This document shows, one piece after another, positions 8,064 to 16,254 of a stretch of 64,000 nt of DNA. The stretch spans positions 744,001 through 808,000 of the forward strand of contig NZ_PISP01000001.1 of the NCBI RefSeq assembly GCF_002834295.1, written 5' to 3'. Source of the stretch: Rhodohalobacter barkolensis (GTDB lineage: Bacteria; Bacteroidota; Rhodothermia; Balneolales; Balneolaceae). The notes below the pieces were generated by a model. That model made no database searches. It had not been told where the DNA came from and saw only the letters and a list, made by a program, of their open reading frames with translations. A program made the translations under genes and the position numbers. Within the stretch, counting starts at the first letter, position 1. The number at the start of each line of letters is the position of its first letter.

Positions 8064-9104
8064 TTATGAATTCTTTACAATTTCACTTTGAACAATGGAG
8101 GCTTCGGGCCCCGGTTTTGTTTCAATTATATTCTTTACACCATTGACAGATAGAACGGCCTGTTTAATGAGTTCAGCCCGATCCGGTTGACAAAGGATTT
8201 TAACCTGTGGACCGGCATCGATCGTTACAAATGCTGCAATGCCTTTCTTTCTCAGGTTCCAAACAGTATGAATCGTTTCTGTGGTCGCAGCATTCCAATA
8301 GAGTAATGGAGGTCTGCCAGACATAGCTAAACCGTGCATTTTAAAACAGCTATGTTCAGTCAGTTCTCCAACTTTCTCAAAATTCTTGGCATGGAGTGCC
8401 GACCGCATCTCTTCCAGGTCAGCTTGTTGATTTTCGACCCATCCCTGATAAAAAGAGGAGGTTTTTGCAGTTCGTACCATTCCTTCGGTTGAGCCTACAT
8501 CTTTCTTGTCGGTGGACGTTACGGCAATCAAAAGACGAAGATCCCAATGCGATTCATCATGCAGAGGAATAGCATAATCATCTTTATCATCGTCAAAGGA
8601 GGAGCCGCACTTCATTTCAGCAAAACCTCCATATATTGATCGGGCGGCAGATCCTGAGCCCTTTCTGGCAAGTCGGGAGAGTTCCTCTTTTGAATGGTTT
8701 AAGTTCAGCGCTTTATCGGCCGCAACAGCAAGTGCTGCAAATCCTGAAGCTGAAGATGCAAGCCCGGCTCCGGTTGGAAAAGAGTTTTTAGTTACAATTT
8801 TTGCTCTTGGCCGATTGGACGTTTCAGCTGCTATATCCAGAAATTCGGTAACACGGTCTAGCGGTTTACCCGTTACTTTCCGATAGTCCAGTTGAAGCTC
8901 ATCTTCATTCAGATTTTCATCAAATTGAAGTGTTGTGGTGGTCTTCAAGGCATCGAGAGTGAGTGAGATAGACCCTACAGCCGGAAGATTCAAATCAACA
9001 GAGCGCTTCCCCCAATATTTGATCAGGGCGATGTTGGCATGAGCCTGAGCTGTAACCGGATTATAGTTAAAATCTGCGATGATTCTTTTCCTTTTGCTGT
9101 TCAC
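8064..9104 (-). CDS. mvaD: Diphosphomevalonate decarboxylase
   Basis: 346 aa. Converts mevalonate 5-diphosphate to isopentenyl diphosphate. Signatures: AHANIALIKYWGKR near residue 21-34, LNLPAVGSISLTL just after, the phosphate loop GAGLASSASGFAA near 113-125 and GSGSAARSIYGGFAEM near 148-163. First gene of the mevalonate operon; its transcript starts somewhere in the 350 bp gap to the divergent FNT gene. The first ~15 residues before the conserved part are basic, so a start a few codons further in cannot be excluded. Confidence 0.93.
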   Translation of the reverse strand: MNSKRKRIIADFNYNPVTAQAHANIALIKYWGKRSVDLNLPAVGSISLTLDALKTTTTLQFDENLNEDELQLDYRKVTGKPLDRVTEFLDIAAETSNRPRAKIVTKNSFPTGAGLASSASGFAALAVAADKALNLNHSKEELSRLARKGSGSAARSIYGGFAEMKCGSSFDDDKDDYAIPLHDESHWDLRLLIAVTSTDKKDVGSTEGMVRTAKTSSFYQGWVENQQADLEEMRSALHAKNFEKVGELTEHSCFKMHGLAMSGRPPLLYWNAATTETIHTVWNLRKKGIAAFVTIDAGPQVKILCQPDRAELIKQAVLSVNGVKNIIETKPGPEASIVQSEIVKNS

Positions 9105-9282
9105 AATTTTTGCATCGTGATATCCAAAATAGACCTAATAAGATACGTGTTTTTATACAGCATCGGTAGGTCGATTTTTGAACATCAACAGTTGATTCAA
9201 TCGTTCAGTGTCAGAAGAGACTACAAAGATTATTGTAAGAGACACTAAGTGAGAAAGTGATGCAGAAATATCTTCAATTACG

Positions 9283-9311
9283 ACCTGTCAGGTTTTCAAA
9301 ACCTGACAGGT
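9283..9311. repeat. 29-bp palindromic repeat, copy 1
   Basis: Perfect inverted repeat with 14-bp arms around one base (ACCTGTCAGGTTTT, then C, then its complement). A second copy with identical arms lies at 10488-10520 on the other side of the FNT gene; its centre base is G, as expected for the same element inverted. It lies between the divergent mvaD and FNT genes, so it is not a simple terminator. REP-like element; function unknown. Confidence 0.85.
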
Positions 9312-9457
9312 CTGATGCAGAATTATAAAGACCTTGATTTGCTTCTTATTAATTTCAAAGCTTAATAGCGGGTTCATTTACGATATAGATGACAGGTAGA
9401 TTAGATACTTTGAAGATTTGTAGATAGATTACATTATCAACTATAGACAGAGAGATT

Positions 9458-10402
9458 ATGGATAACAAAGAAGAGGATAAAGCGCCTGAAATTCGTCACC
9501 GAGACCGGGCGGCATCCGGTGTTCCACGTTCAGGGTGGGCAATTGGAGACCGATATTCGTGGCAGGAAATACAGCAACGGTTACTTGCATCTGCAAGTGA
9601 AGAAATTACCAGTCAACCTCGAGAGTTATTTTTCAGCAGTATGACTGCAGGTATAGCCATCACATTAACACTTATAGGCTATGCAGTTGGAACCAGTCAC
9701 TTTCCCGACAATATTTTTCTGAGTACACTTCTATACCCACTTGGGTTTATCTATATCATTCTGGGTCGTTTTCAACTTTATACAGAAAATACCCTACCTC
9801 CCGTAGCTCTGATATTCTCGCGACTGGCCAGCATTCCATTATTATTCAAGGTATGGGGTGTTGTATTGGTAGGTAATCTTATTGGAGCAATTGCCGGAGG
9901 ATATGTCCTTGCAAACACTGCTGTTCTATCGCCTGATGCTAAGGTAGCAGCTACAACGTTTGTTGTGCATGGACTTGAACTGGGATGGTGGGGTGTATTT
10001 TTTAAAGCCATGTTTGCCGGCTGGTTAGTAGCCGGTGTGGTATGGCTTAATGTTGCTGCCAGAGATACCGTAACCAGAGTTCTGGTAGTCTACCTTGTAT
10101 TTTTCATGATTGGCACAAGTAATTTGTTTCACGTCATAACGGCCGCGGCGGAAGTCTCTTTCTATATTTTTCATACTGCTGAAGCCGATATTTCAACCCT
10201 TTTTATCAATTATTGGCTTCCTGTTTTACTGGGCAATACGGTAGGCGGCGTACTGATTTTTACAAATATGGCCTATTTCCAATCGGAGCAGAAACGTTTT
10301 CCTGAATACCGGATACTTAGTCTGCGCGATTGGCTGTTTGGGATGAAAGGGGGGCGCCAATTTGAAACACCCCGACCGCAGCCACCAAAAGAAAGTGATT
10401 AA
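9458..10402 (+). CDS. Formate/nitrite transporter (FNT) family channel
   Basis: 314 aa membrane protein with about six hydrophobic segments between residues 55 and 270, an FNT-type layout. The N-terminal tail is about 50 residues, longer than in FocA/NirC, and resembles the YfdC-like branch. Signs include GNLIGAIAGGYVLAN near 135 and FHVITAAAEV near 219, the latter with the pore His region expected in FNTs. Likely passes nitrite or formate across the inner membrane; nitrite is favoured by nirK and NO-related genes nearby. It stands alone on the plus strand, flanked on both sides by the same palindrome. Confidence 0.85.
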   Translation: MDNKEEDKAPEIRHRDRAASGVPRSGWAIGDRYSWQEIQQRLLASASEEITSQPRELFFSSMTAGIAITLTLIGYAVGTSHFPDNIFLSTLLYPLGFIYIILGRFQLYTENTLPPVALIFSRLASIPLLFKVWGVVLVGNLIGAIAGGYVLANTAVLSPDAKVAATTFVVHGLELGWWGVFFKAMFAGWLVAGVVWLNVAARDTVTRVLVVYLVFFMIGTSNLFHVITAAAEVSFYIFHTAEADISTLFINYWLPVLLGNTVGGVLIFTNMAYFQSEQKRFPEYRILSLRDWLFGMKGGRQFETPRPQPPKESD

Positions 10403-10487
10403 ATCAATAAGGCTATAATTGATGATTCTTTAACGAAAGAGTAGTAAAGCTCTTTGGTACACATCAAAGCCTTGAGTTCAAATTAGA

Positions 10488-10520
10488 AGACCTGTCAGGT
10501 TTTGAAAACCTGACAGGTCT
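10488..10520. repeat. 33-bp palindromic repeat, copy 2
   Basis: Perfect inverted repeat with 16-bp arms around a central G. The inner 29 bp are the exact inverse of the copy at 9283-9311. It lies between the convergent FNT gene and the DUF2249 gene, where a two-way terminator would make sense, although no T-run follows either arm. Confidence 0.85.
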
Positions 10521-10534
10521 GAGTGTTACTCTTC

Positions 10535-11278
10535 TTACAGTTTCATCACTTTTACTTTCCACTCTTCCGGTAGCGTCATCAGGTATTCCCATTTGAACGG
10601 AACATCATTTTCAGCTTCCATCTGGTAGTAGAGAGGCTTGGGATCGTGATCGTTGATGAACACAAACGCCTCTCCGGGCTCGAGTGCTTCAAACGCTTCG
10701 AACACCATGTCGTGCCGTTTAGAAGGAGGGAAGGGACGAACATCAAATTTATTTACCACGCTGATGTCGGTAGTGTCAATATCATTTTCCCGGTTTTTGG
10801 TGATATGAATAACCGTTTCGTTCTCTTCATCTTTTTTTACGGACCATGTGTGCTCTCCATCAAACTTCTTTAGAAAGATTTTGTGGATTTCTTCGGGCGT
10901 TTCCGATGCACGAAGCTCCATCGTATCACCCGGCAACATCATACCGTAACGGTGGAAAACAGTGTATTTCCAATCTTTCTTCTCCATTTTTCGCAGGTCG
11001 ATCAGTGTAGAAACATCGTCGGCTTTGTCCGCTTCTGAATCTGCAGTTCGAGTAACACAAACTTTCCATGCTTCGGGATCCCGACTCAGGTATTCCCAGT
11101 CCACAACGTCACCAAAAACCGACCGAAACTCATAATAAAGCGGTTTAGGGTCATGATCATTAATAAAAATAAAGCTCTCTCCAACGGGGAGTTCAGCAAA
11201 AAGTTTATGCAGTTTTTCGTGCCGCTTGATGGGGATAAATGTTCGGACATCGAGTTCGTCCGTTATTATGTTCTTCAT
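10535..11278 (-). CDS. Triple DUF2249-domain protein
   Basis: 247 aa cytoplasmic protein made of three related modules. Modules 1 (about 8-77) and 3 (about 178-247) both read D-V-R-x-F-x-P-x-KRH, then INDHDPKPLYY, then WEYL...WKV, the DUF2249 signature. Module 2 (about 90-165) keeps the start (LIDLRKM) and the WSV end but has lost the HDPKPLYY core, so it looks degenerate. DUF2249 proteins are often encoded near hemerythrin-like and denitrification genes; that context holds here (SufR-like regulator, RIC-like protein, globin). Probably the last gene of the operon running from 13067 to 10535. Confidence 0.85.
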   Translation of the reverse strand: MKNIITDELDVRTFIPIKRHEKLHKLFAELPVGESFIFINDHDPKPLYYEFRSVFGDVVDWEYLSRDPEAWKVCVTRTADSEADKADDVSTLIDLRKMEKKDWKYTVFHRYGMMLPGDTMELRASETPEEIHKIFLKKFDGEHTWSVKKDEENETVIHITKNRENDIDTTDISVVNKFDVRPFPPSKRHDMVFEAFEALEPGEAFVFINDHDPKPLYYQMEAENDVPFKWEYLMTLPEEWKVKVMKL

Positions 11279-11317
11279 AAAATTTTTGATGAATAATGAT
11301 CGTAAGGTTAGTTATTG

Positions 11318-11641
11318 TTATTCGTCTGAATCCGTTCGCCAATAGTTATTTGCAGCGGCTACGGTTTGAAAATGGATTGCAATCACCTGTGAGCTTGCAA
11401 TCAGCGCGTCCGGATCTTTTGAATAGACGTCGCGTAGCATAAACAGCACCTCTTTATCAGGTTGAGTGGAGGTAACTCCCTTACGTGCAAGCTGAATAGC
11501 CACTTCAAATCCTTCTTCAGGAGAATCGGTAATGAGACTTAATGGTTCGCCATCTGTGCTATCCGCTCGGCTGCTGTCCTGTGCATTCGCAGTAATATAA
11601 CTTCCAAATGTTAGTGAGAGAATTAAGATCAGATATTTCAT
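11318..11641 (-). CDS. Small secreted protein of unknown function
   Basis: 107 aa with a signal peptide (1-20, ending ANAQ). The mature part is an acidic linker followed by a helical segment (SPEEGFEVAIQLARKGV, VLFMLRDVY) without Cys or metal motifs. Not recognised. It lies between the DUF2249 gene and the Fe-S regulator gene on the same strand with short gaps, so it is probably co-transcribed and may act in the periplasm in the same nitrosative response. Confidence 0.6.
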   Translation of the reverse strand: MKYLILILSLTFGSYITANAQDSSRADSTDGEPLSLITDSPEEGFEVAIQLARKGVTSTQPDKEVLFMLRDVYSKDPDALIASSQVIAIHFQTVAAANNYWRTDSDE

Positions 11642-11671
11642 AACTGAATTATTTATGGTTGGTAAGTAAAA

Positions 11672-12292
11672 TTATTTTGTTGAAATGCAGTAGGTGCAAG
11701 AGTAGTCACCTTCCGCTATGAAAGTTGTTCGTTCCACCGGCTTATCAAACAGGCGTTCGTAAAATTCAGCTTCCAGTTTGCAGGGCAATCGGGTTTCCTT
11801 GACAACTTCGCTGAATGGGCAGTTACACTCTTTGATGACAATATTGTCACCTTCGGTTTCGAACTCAGGCATAAAGCCTTCATCTTCAAGCATTTCACTC
11901 AGCCTGGTAAGTTTAGACTGATTGTCGGATTCATTTTCCATCAGGTAAGAAGCACGCTGAAACCTCTTATCCCAAAAACGAGTAAAAAATTCCTCTATGT
12001 CGTTTTCGTTTCCATTTTCATCTAAAAAGCGAATGAGTTCCCGAAGCATGTTCGATTCCTGGCTTGGAAAAAGCGCCTGACCGGTCTTTGTGAGCGTATA
12101 TTGAAGACTGGGTCTACCCGGACCTGACCGGACATAATCGCGGGTGATATATCCATCGCGTTCAAGCTGTAGAAAATGTTCTCTCAGCGTGGTTTTGGCC
12201 AGATCGGTTAACTCGACAGCTTCATCTACCTGCAGCGTTCCGCGCAGCTTTATCAAATTTAAAATCTCTTTTTTTGATCCGGATACCATCAT
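11672..12292 (-). CDS. SufR-like Fe-S cluster-sensing HTH regulator
   Basis: 206 aa. Winged-helix DNA-binding domain at residues 5-75 (LTDLAKTTLREHFLQLERDG, with a GRPSLQY wing). The C-terminal part carries Cys156, Cys158, Cys171, Cys199 and Cys202, arranged as CxC, 12 residues, C, 27 residues, CxxC, close to the cluster site of SufR-type repressors. Such proteins sense Fe-S state, oxygen or NO. Its place between a RIC-like gene and a DUF2249 gene suggests a local NO/nitrosative regulator rather than a suf operon repressor. No suf genes are seen. Confidence 0.8.
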   Translation of the reverse strand: MMVSGSKKEILNLIKLRGTLQVDEAVELTDLAKTTLREHFLQLERDGYITRDYVRSGPGRPSLQYTLTKTGQALFPSQESNMLRELIRFLDENGNENDIEEFFTRFWDKRFQRASYLMENESDNQSKLTRLSEMLEDEGFMPEFETEGDNIVIKECNCPFSEVVKETRLPCKLEAEFYERLFDKPVERTTFIAEGDYSCTYCISTK

Positions 12293-12302
12293 AATATGAT
12301 TC

Positions 12303-13067
12303 TTAGTCTTTGTTAATAGCTTGATTTAGTTTGGGAATGATTCCGTTTCTCAGCAGTTCAAAATAAGTGTCTATCTCTGAAAAGAGTTCATTCATATCCT
12401 GAAATGCAGTTTTCATAGTGCTGCAAGATCCTTCAATATCGTCGGGGTGTGGATTCATTTTCTCTATTTTTTGAATATGACTTGCAATCTGATGTTGATC
12501 CTGTACAACCAAATTTATACTTCTCTCATACTTTTTTGCTTCACCGTAAAGAATGGAGTTACTTCCGGTATTGGTACTCTTAAGCAGAGGAGTGATCGTC
12601 TTGTCCGTCATCATCAAATCAAAACGCACTTTTTCTGATATTTTTTTAAGATGCCAATGCATCTCTTTCAAGATTGGATATTGAACTCCATGAACCTTAC
12701 ATACCCGATGAAAGTCTAATTCAAATTCATTTATAATCCGGTTCAGACGGTTACTGATCTTGTTGTAGTATTGTAACAGCTGTTTTCGATTAAGCTCATT
12801 TAGATCAAAATTCTCTGTTTCCTTTTTCTTTTGATGTCTGCTTGCCTGTTTACGCAGCCACGAAAGTAACTCTTTTTCATTCCACTTCTTTTCAATACAG
12901 ATTTGCAGCAGTGTCTTTTCCTGATATGAATCAGTAGGAATTCCGATCGACTGAAGTAAAAACTCGGTCTGTTTATTTGCAGAAATGAATTCCTGCAGAG
13001 TGGAGGTTGCTTTCAAATTGTTTAAAGTTGGTGTTTCCATATCTGTCCATGGCCTTGATTTATTCAA
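12303..13067 (-). CDS. RIC/ScdA-like protein with degenerate hemerythrin domain
   Basis: 254 aa. The N-terminal part (about 20-75) resembles the DUF542/ScdA_N domain of Repair of Iron Centers proteins (YtfE/ScdA), although the usual Cys-containing motif is not evident. The rest aligns with the RIC hemerythrin bundle through VCKVHGVQYPILKEMHWHLKKI, but the H-x4-EE segment reads FDLMMTDKTITP and the closing HIHxEN reads EIDTYFELL, so most di-iron ligands are missing. It may be a non-catalytic partner or sensor, or a decayed paralogue. First gene of the SufR-like/DUF2249 operon, divergent from the globin gene. The alignment is by eye. Confidence 0.6.
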   Translation of the reverse strand: MNKSRPWTDMETPTLNNLKATSTLQEFISANKQTEFLLQSIGIPTDSYQEKTLLQICIEKKWNEKELLSWLRKQASRHQKKKETENFDLNELNRKQLLQYYNKISNRLNRIINEFELDFHRVCKVHGVQYPILKEMHWHLKKISEKVRFDLMMTDKTITPLLKSTNTGSNSILYGEAKKYERSINLVVQDQHQIASHIQKIEKMNPHPDDIEGSCSTMKTAFQDMNELFSEIDTYFELLRNGIIPKLNQAINKD

Positions 13068-13190
13068 ATACTACGACTGTATGATAGGACATCAGAAATG
13101 GAAAAACAATAAAAACGTTAAATACCGATTTAAATGTTGATAAACTCTACAGAGCTCTATACTTTAATTTCAGAGATTAAAATTTAAAGA

Positions 13191-13372
13191 ATGTCCATTC
13201 AAGCAGGAGACATACTTCGATGGGTAGTCCTGAAACTGAGGAATGTTATCAATCCGGAACCGTAATGAGTGAAATAAAGTCCAACCTGTCAGCATCCGAA
13301 GGTTCTGATAGCGTTGGGTTGATTGATTTAAAAAACGATGAAAGGTTCGCTGCACGCTTTCAGGTCGAATAA
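13191..13372 (+). other. Two overlapping small ORFs upstream of globin
   Basis: In the 350-bp gap between the RIC-like gene and the globin gene, two short plus-strand reading frames join by a TAATG overlap: 13191-13265 (24 aa, beginning MSIQAGDILRWVV) and 13265-13372 (35 aa, ending DERFAARFQVE). Amino acid composition is protein-like and the stop/start overlap is suggestive, but there is no strong ribosome site and no recognised family. They could be a leader peptide pair or the remains of a broken gene. Confidence 0.25.
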
Positions 13373-13416
13373 ATCTCCCTTTAATCTGGAAGACATTTAA
13401 TTATAAATAAAATGAT

Positions 13417-13803
13417 ATGAATAAACCCGACATCCGAAATAAAGAAGATATACGAACAATGGTCTATGCTTTTTATGGCAAAGTTCGTGAAGATGAACGT
13501 CTCGGATATATTTTCAATGATGTAGCCAAAGTCGATTGGGATTCTCATCTTCCCAAAATGGTGGAGTTCTGGTCTAAGATGTTGTTTCAAACTCAGGATT
13601 ATCATGGGAAACCTTTCAGGAAACACATGCCGTTGCCGATCAAGAGGGAAGATTTCTCCATATGGTACGGACTTTTTAAAGAGACAGTGGATGAACACTT
13701 CGAAGGAGACAAAGCAGAGTTTGCGAAAGATCTTGCCGGCAGGGTAGCCGCGTCATTTACGATCCGCATGGATATGGCCGGTAAGTTTAATCAAGATGAA
13801 TAA
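13417..13803 (+). CDS. Group III truncated hemoglobin
   Basis: 128 aa single-domain globin. It matches the group III pattern: IRTMVYAFYGKVREDERL at the A/B helices, WDSHLPKMVEFWSKM near 44-58, a KPFRKHMPLPI segment that should hold the proximal His, then the F/W helix (FSIWYGLFKETVDEHF). Group III truncated globins bind O2/NO and commonly lie in nitrosative-stress settings, which fits the neighbouring cytochrome c' and the divergent Fe-S regulator operon. Likely cytoplasmic NO or oxygen chemistry. Confidence 0.9.
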   Translation: MNKPDIRNKEDIRTMVYAFYGKVREDERLGYIFNDVAKVDWDSHLPKMVEFWSKMLFQTQDYHGKPFRKHMPLPIKREDFSIWYGLFKETVDEHFEGDKAEFAKDLAGRVAASFTIRMDMAGKFNQDE

Positions 13804-13818
13804 ATAAAGGAGAATGTG

Positions 13819-14283
13819 ATGAAATATCGAGTAGCCTTAAGTTTAATTACCTTACTTATCGTTTCAATTTTAATGGGACTGTCGTCCTATAAATCGAATG
13901 ATAATATAAAAGTTGAACCAGAACCCCAGGAACTGCACACCATCATGCGGCTTTTGATGCTGGACATTCACACCATCAACGAGGGAATTTATACTAAAAA
14001 TTTTGACTTGATCGAGACCGGTGCGGCAAATATTAACGGTCACGCTGCACTTGCTGATGAGAGCAGACAACTTGTTATGAATACCTTGGGTGACCGAATG
14101 GCTCAATTTGGTGAATACGATAACTTGGTTCACAGTTATGCCGATTCTATCCGTGATGCTGCAATCCAAGAAGATATGGGGCGGGTTCTTGAGCAATACC
14201 GGATTGTAGAGCAAGGTTGCGTGAACTGTCACGCGGCGTTTCAGGATGAGATTAAAAGCGCACGCTTAATCAGAATGGATTAA
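13819..14283 (+). CDS. Cytochrome c'-like monoheme protein
   Basis: 154 aa from ATG 13819. AAAGGAGA at 13806-13813 gives a strong Shine-Dalgarno 5 nt upstream; a GTG one codon earlier is less likely. An N-terminal signal/anchor (about 1-24) is followed by a helical region and a single heme motif CVNCH near the C terminus. That late heme position in a four-helix protein is the cytochrome c' arrangement. Such proteins bind NO in the periplasm. It lies 15 bp after the globin stop and is probably co-transcribed with it. Confidence 0.75.
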   Translation: MKYRVALSLITLLIVSILMGLSSYKSNDNIKVEPEPQELHTIMRLLMLDIHTINEGIYTKNFDLIETGAANINGHAALADESRQLVMNTLGDRMAQFGEYDNLVHSYADSIRDAAIQEDMGRVLEQYRIVEQGCVNCHAAFQDEIKSARLIRMD

Positions 14284-14311
14284 AAATGATCTCAACTCAG
14301 TGCTGATCATA

Positions 14312-14992
14312 TTACTGTCTATCAATGATCTTCCCATCCAGCAATTGAATCTGCCGGTCAGTTTCAGATGAAAAAGAATCATCATGGGTTACCATGAGTA
14401 TGGTTTGATCGAACTCGCGCGTTAGGTTTTTCAGCATTTCGAAGACGTTCATGGCATTTTTAGAATCCAGATTACCTGTGGGTTCATCGCAAAAAATAAT
14501 ACGCGGTTCATTGATGAGAGCCCGGGCAATAGATACCCGCTGCTGCTGCCCGCCAGATAACCTATTCACATTCTTTGTTGCTTGATCTGCAATGCCCAGA
14601 ATATCCAGTTTCTGCATGGCTTTCTCTTCCAGCTCTTCGTGGGTTAATTCACCAAGTTTTAGGCCCGGAAGCATCACGTTGTCTAAAGCCGTGAAATCTG
14701 CCAGTAAAAAATGAAATTGAAAGATGAATCCAATCGATTTATTGCGCAGATGAGCAAGCTTCTGATTGGTTAGTGTTTTTAATTCAATCTCATCAAATAA
14801 TACTTGTCCTTTATACTCACGGTCGAGCGAGGATAATGCATAAAGAAGGGTAGATTTTCCACTACCGGAGGGACCGACAATAGAGGCAAACTCCCCGGAG
14901 TAGATCGATAGGTTGATGTCCTTCAGCACATGAAATTCCACCGGTTCGTAGAAGTATTTGTTTAACTCTTTTGCTTCTAATACTTTTTTCAC
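14312..14992 (-). CDS. ABC exporter ATP-binding protein (MacB/LolD-like)
   Basis: 226 aa ATPase with Walker A GPSGSGKST (40-48), Q-loop FQFHFL, signature LSGGQQQR (near 144), Walker B IIFCDEP and the H-loop VTHDD. Short, and with the LYALSSLDREYKG-type spacing seen in ATPases paired with FtsX-like permeases. It follows the permease gene by 2 nt and is the last gene of a three-gene exporter operon (adaptor, permease, ATPase). Substrate unknown. Confidence 0.92.
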   Translation of the reverse strand: MKKVLEAKELNKYFYEPVEFHVLKDINLSIYSGEFASIVGPSGSGKSTLLYALSSLDREYKGQVLFDEIELKTLTNQKLAHLRNKSIGFIFQFHFLLADFTALDNVMLPGLKLGELTHEELEEKAMQKLDILGIADQATKNVNRLSGGQQQRVSIARALINEPRIIFCDEPTGNLDSKNAMNVFEMLKNLTREFDQTILMVTHDDSFSSETDRQIQLLDGKIIDRQ

Positions 14993-14994
14993 GG

Positions 14995-16254
14995 CTAATT
15001 GGATCTGATAATATTGATAGGGTCAATTTTCGAAGCTTTTTTGGCCGGCAAATACCCGGCAATTCCGGTAGCAACCAGTCCAAAAACAAACGCCATCAGG
15101 TAGAAGACGGGATCGAAATTGATATTCAAATACTCTGATGAAACAAAACCTTCAATGTTTGTGGGGATGATGGATGTGATCCACGAGAGTACAAAACCGA
15201 TCATTAAGCCAAAAATACCGCCAATGAAACCAATGATGAGCGCCTCCTGTAAAAATATATTTCTGATGTCGATATCCGTGTACCCAATCGATTTCAGAAT
15301 GGCGATGTCGTTCATCTTTTCGTAGATCATCATGGAGAGAATATTGAAAATGCCAAATCCTGAAACCAGAAGTATGGATATGATCACCAGATAGGTTACG
15401 ATATTCTGGATCCTGAATACGCTGAAAATACCTTCATTTGTTACTTTCCAGTCCTCGGCTGTGTATCCAAATCGTGTTTGAAACTCACTGGCCAATTTAC
15501 TTGACTGATCCACATCCGCAAGTTTGATATTGATGTTGGTGATATAGTTTCCGGTCACATTCATCAGCTTTTGTGCGTTTCGTATGCTGCTGTAAGCGCG
15601 GCTATCATCAAGCTCCCGAAGTCCCGTATTTAGAATACCAACCACTTTCATCTGCAGGGCTACACCTCCGGGCGAAACAACCGTGATATTGTCATTCAGG
15701 ATCGCACCCAATGATTCAGCCAGACCGGATCCGAGAATGATTCCATTATTCACGGTTTCGAGCCGGATAATGGATCCGCTCACCATATCCTGCTCCAGAT
15801 CGAACAGCCGATTCTCTTTTCGAATATCCACACCGTTGATGATACCGGACACATCGGCCACGCCAATTTTAAAAATAGCCTGTGTGCTCAGGCTTGGGGA
15901 GACACCGGTCACCTCGGGATACGACTCGAGAATCTCTACGATCTGCAAGCCACGTTTCAGTTTTGGCAGCTCATTTTTGCTCTTAATATTTTGCACTGAA
16001 ATCCACGTCTCATCTTCAGAATAAGCATTTCGAAGAATAGGCGGCGATTTTTGATTCTTATCCTGATAGATTTGAATATGGGCCGTGGAGTTGATGGTCT
16101 TCTCTATAAAAAAATCCTGAAGTCCTGTAATTACTCCCGCCTGAAAGATAAAAACGGTTATCCCAAAGGTAACTCCCAGCATCGAGACGATGGTCTGCCT
16201 TTTTCTGCTGGTGAGATGCGTGATGACGATCTTTAAGATTGGAAAGCGGTTCAT
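14995..16254 (-). CDS. ABC exporter permease, FtsX/MacB-like
   Basis: 419 aa. One N-terminal membrane segment (about 25-45), a large periplasmic domain (about 46-280), and three C-terminal segments (about 285-310, 335-365, 380-405), the FtsX/MacB core topology. The final ..PAKKASKIDPINIIR motif is typical of the family. It overlaps the upstream adaptor by 4 nt, indicating translational coupling. With the lipoprotein adaptor and the ATPase it should form a MacAB-like complex that exports a lipid, peptide or drug across the envelope; no TolC gene is adjacent. Confidence 0.9.
   Translation of the reverse strand: MNRFPILKIVITHLTSRKRQTIVSMLGVTFGITVFIFQAGVITGLQDFFIEKTINSTAHIQIYQDKNQKSPPILRNAYSEDETWISVQNIKSKNELPKLKRGLQIVEILESYPEVTGVSPSLSTQAIFKIGVADVSGIINGVDIRKENRLFDLEQDMVSGSIIRLETVNNGIILGSGLAESLGAILNDNITVVSPGGVALQMKVVGILNTGLRELDDSRAYSSIRNAQKLMNVTGNYITNINIKLADVDQSSKLASEFQTRFGYTAEDWKVTNEGIFSVFRIQNIVTYLVIISILLVSGFGIFNILSMMIYEKMNDIAILKSIGYTDIDIRNIFLQEALIIGFIGGIFGLMIGFVLSWITSIIPTNIEGFVSSEYLNINFDPVFYLMAFVFGLVATGIAGYLPAKKASKIDPINIIRSN

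Noticed and set aside
13170-13355. 61-aa minus-strand ORF between RIC-like and globin genes
   Set aside because: Overlaps the more protein-like plus-strand frames and has no start signal.
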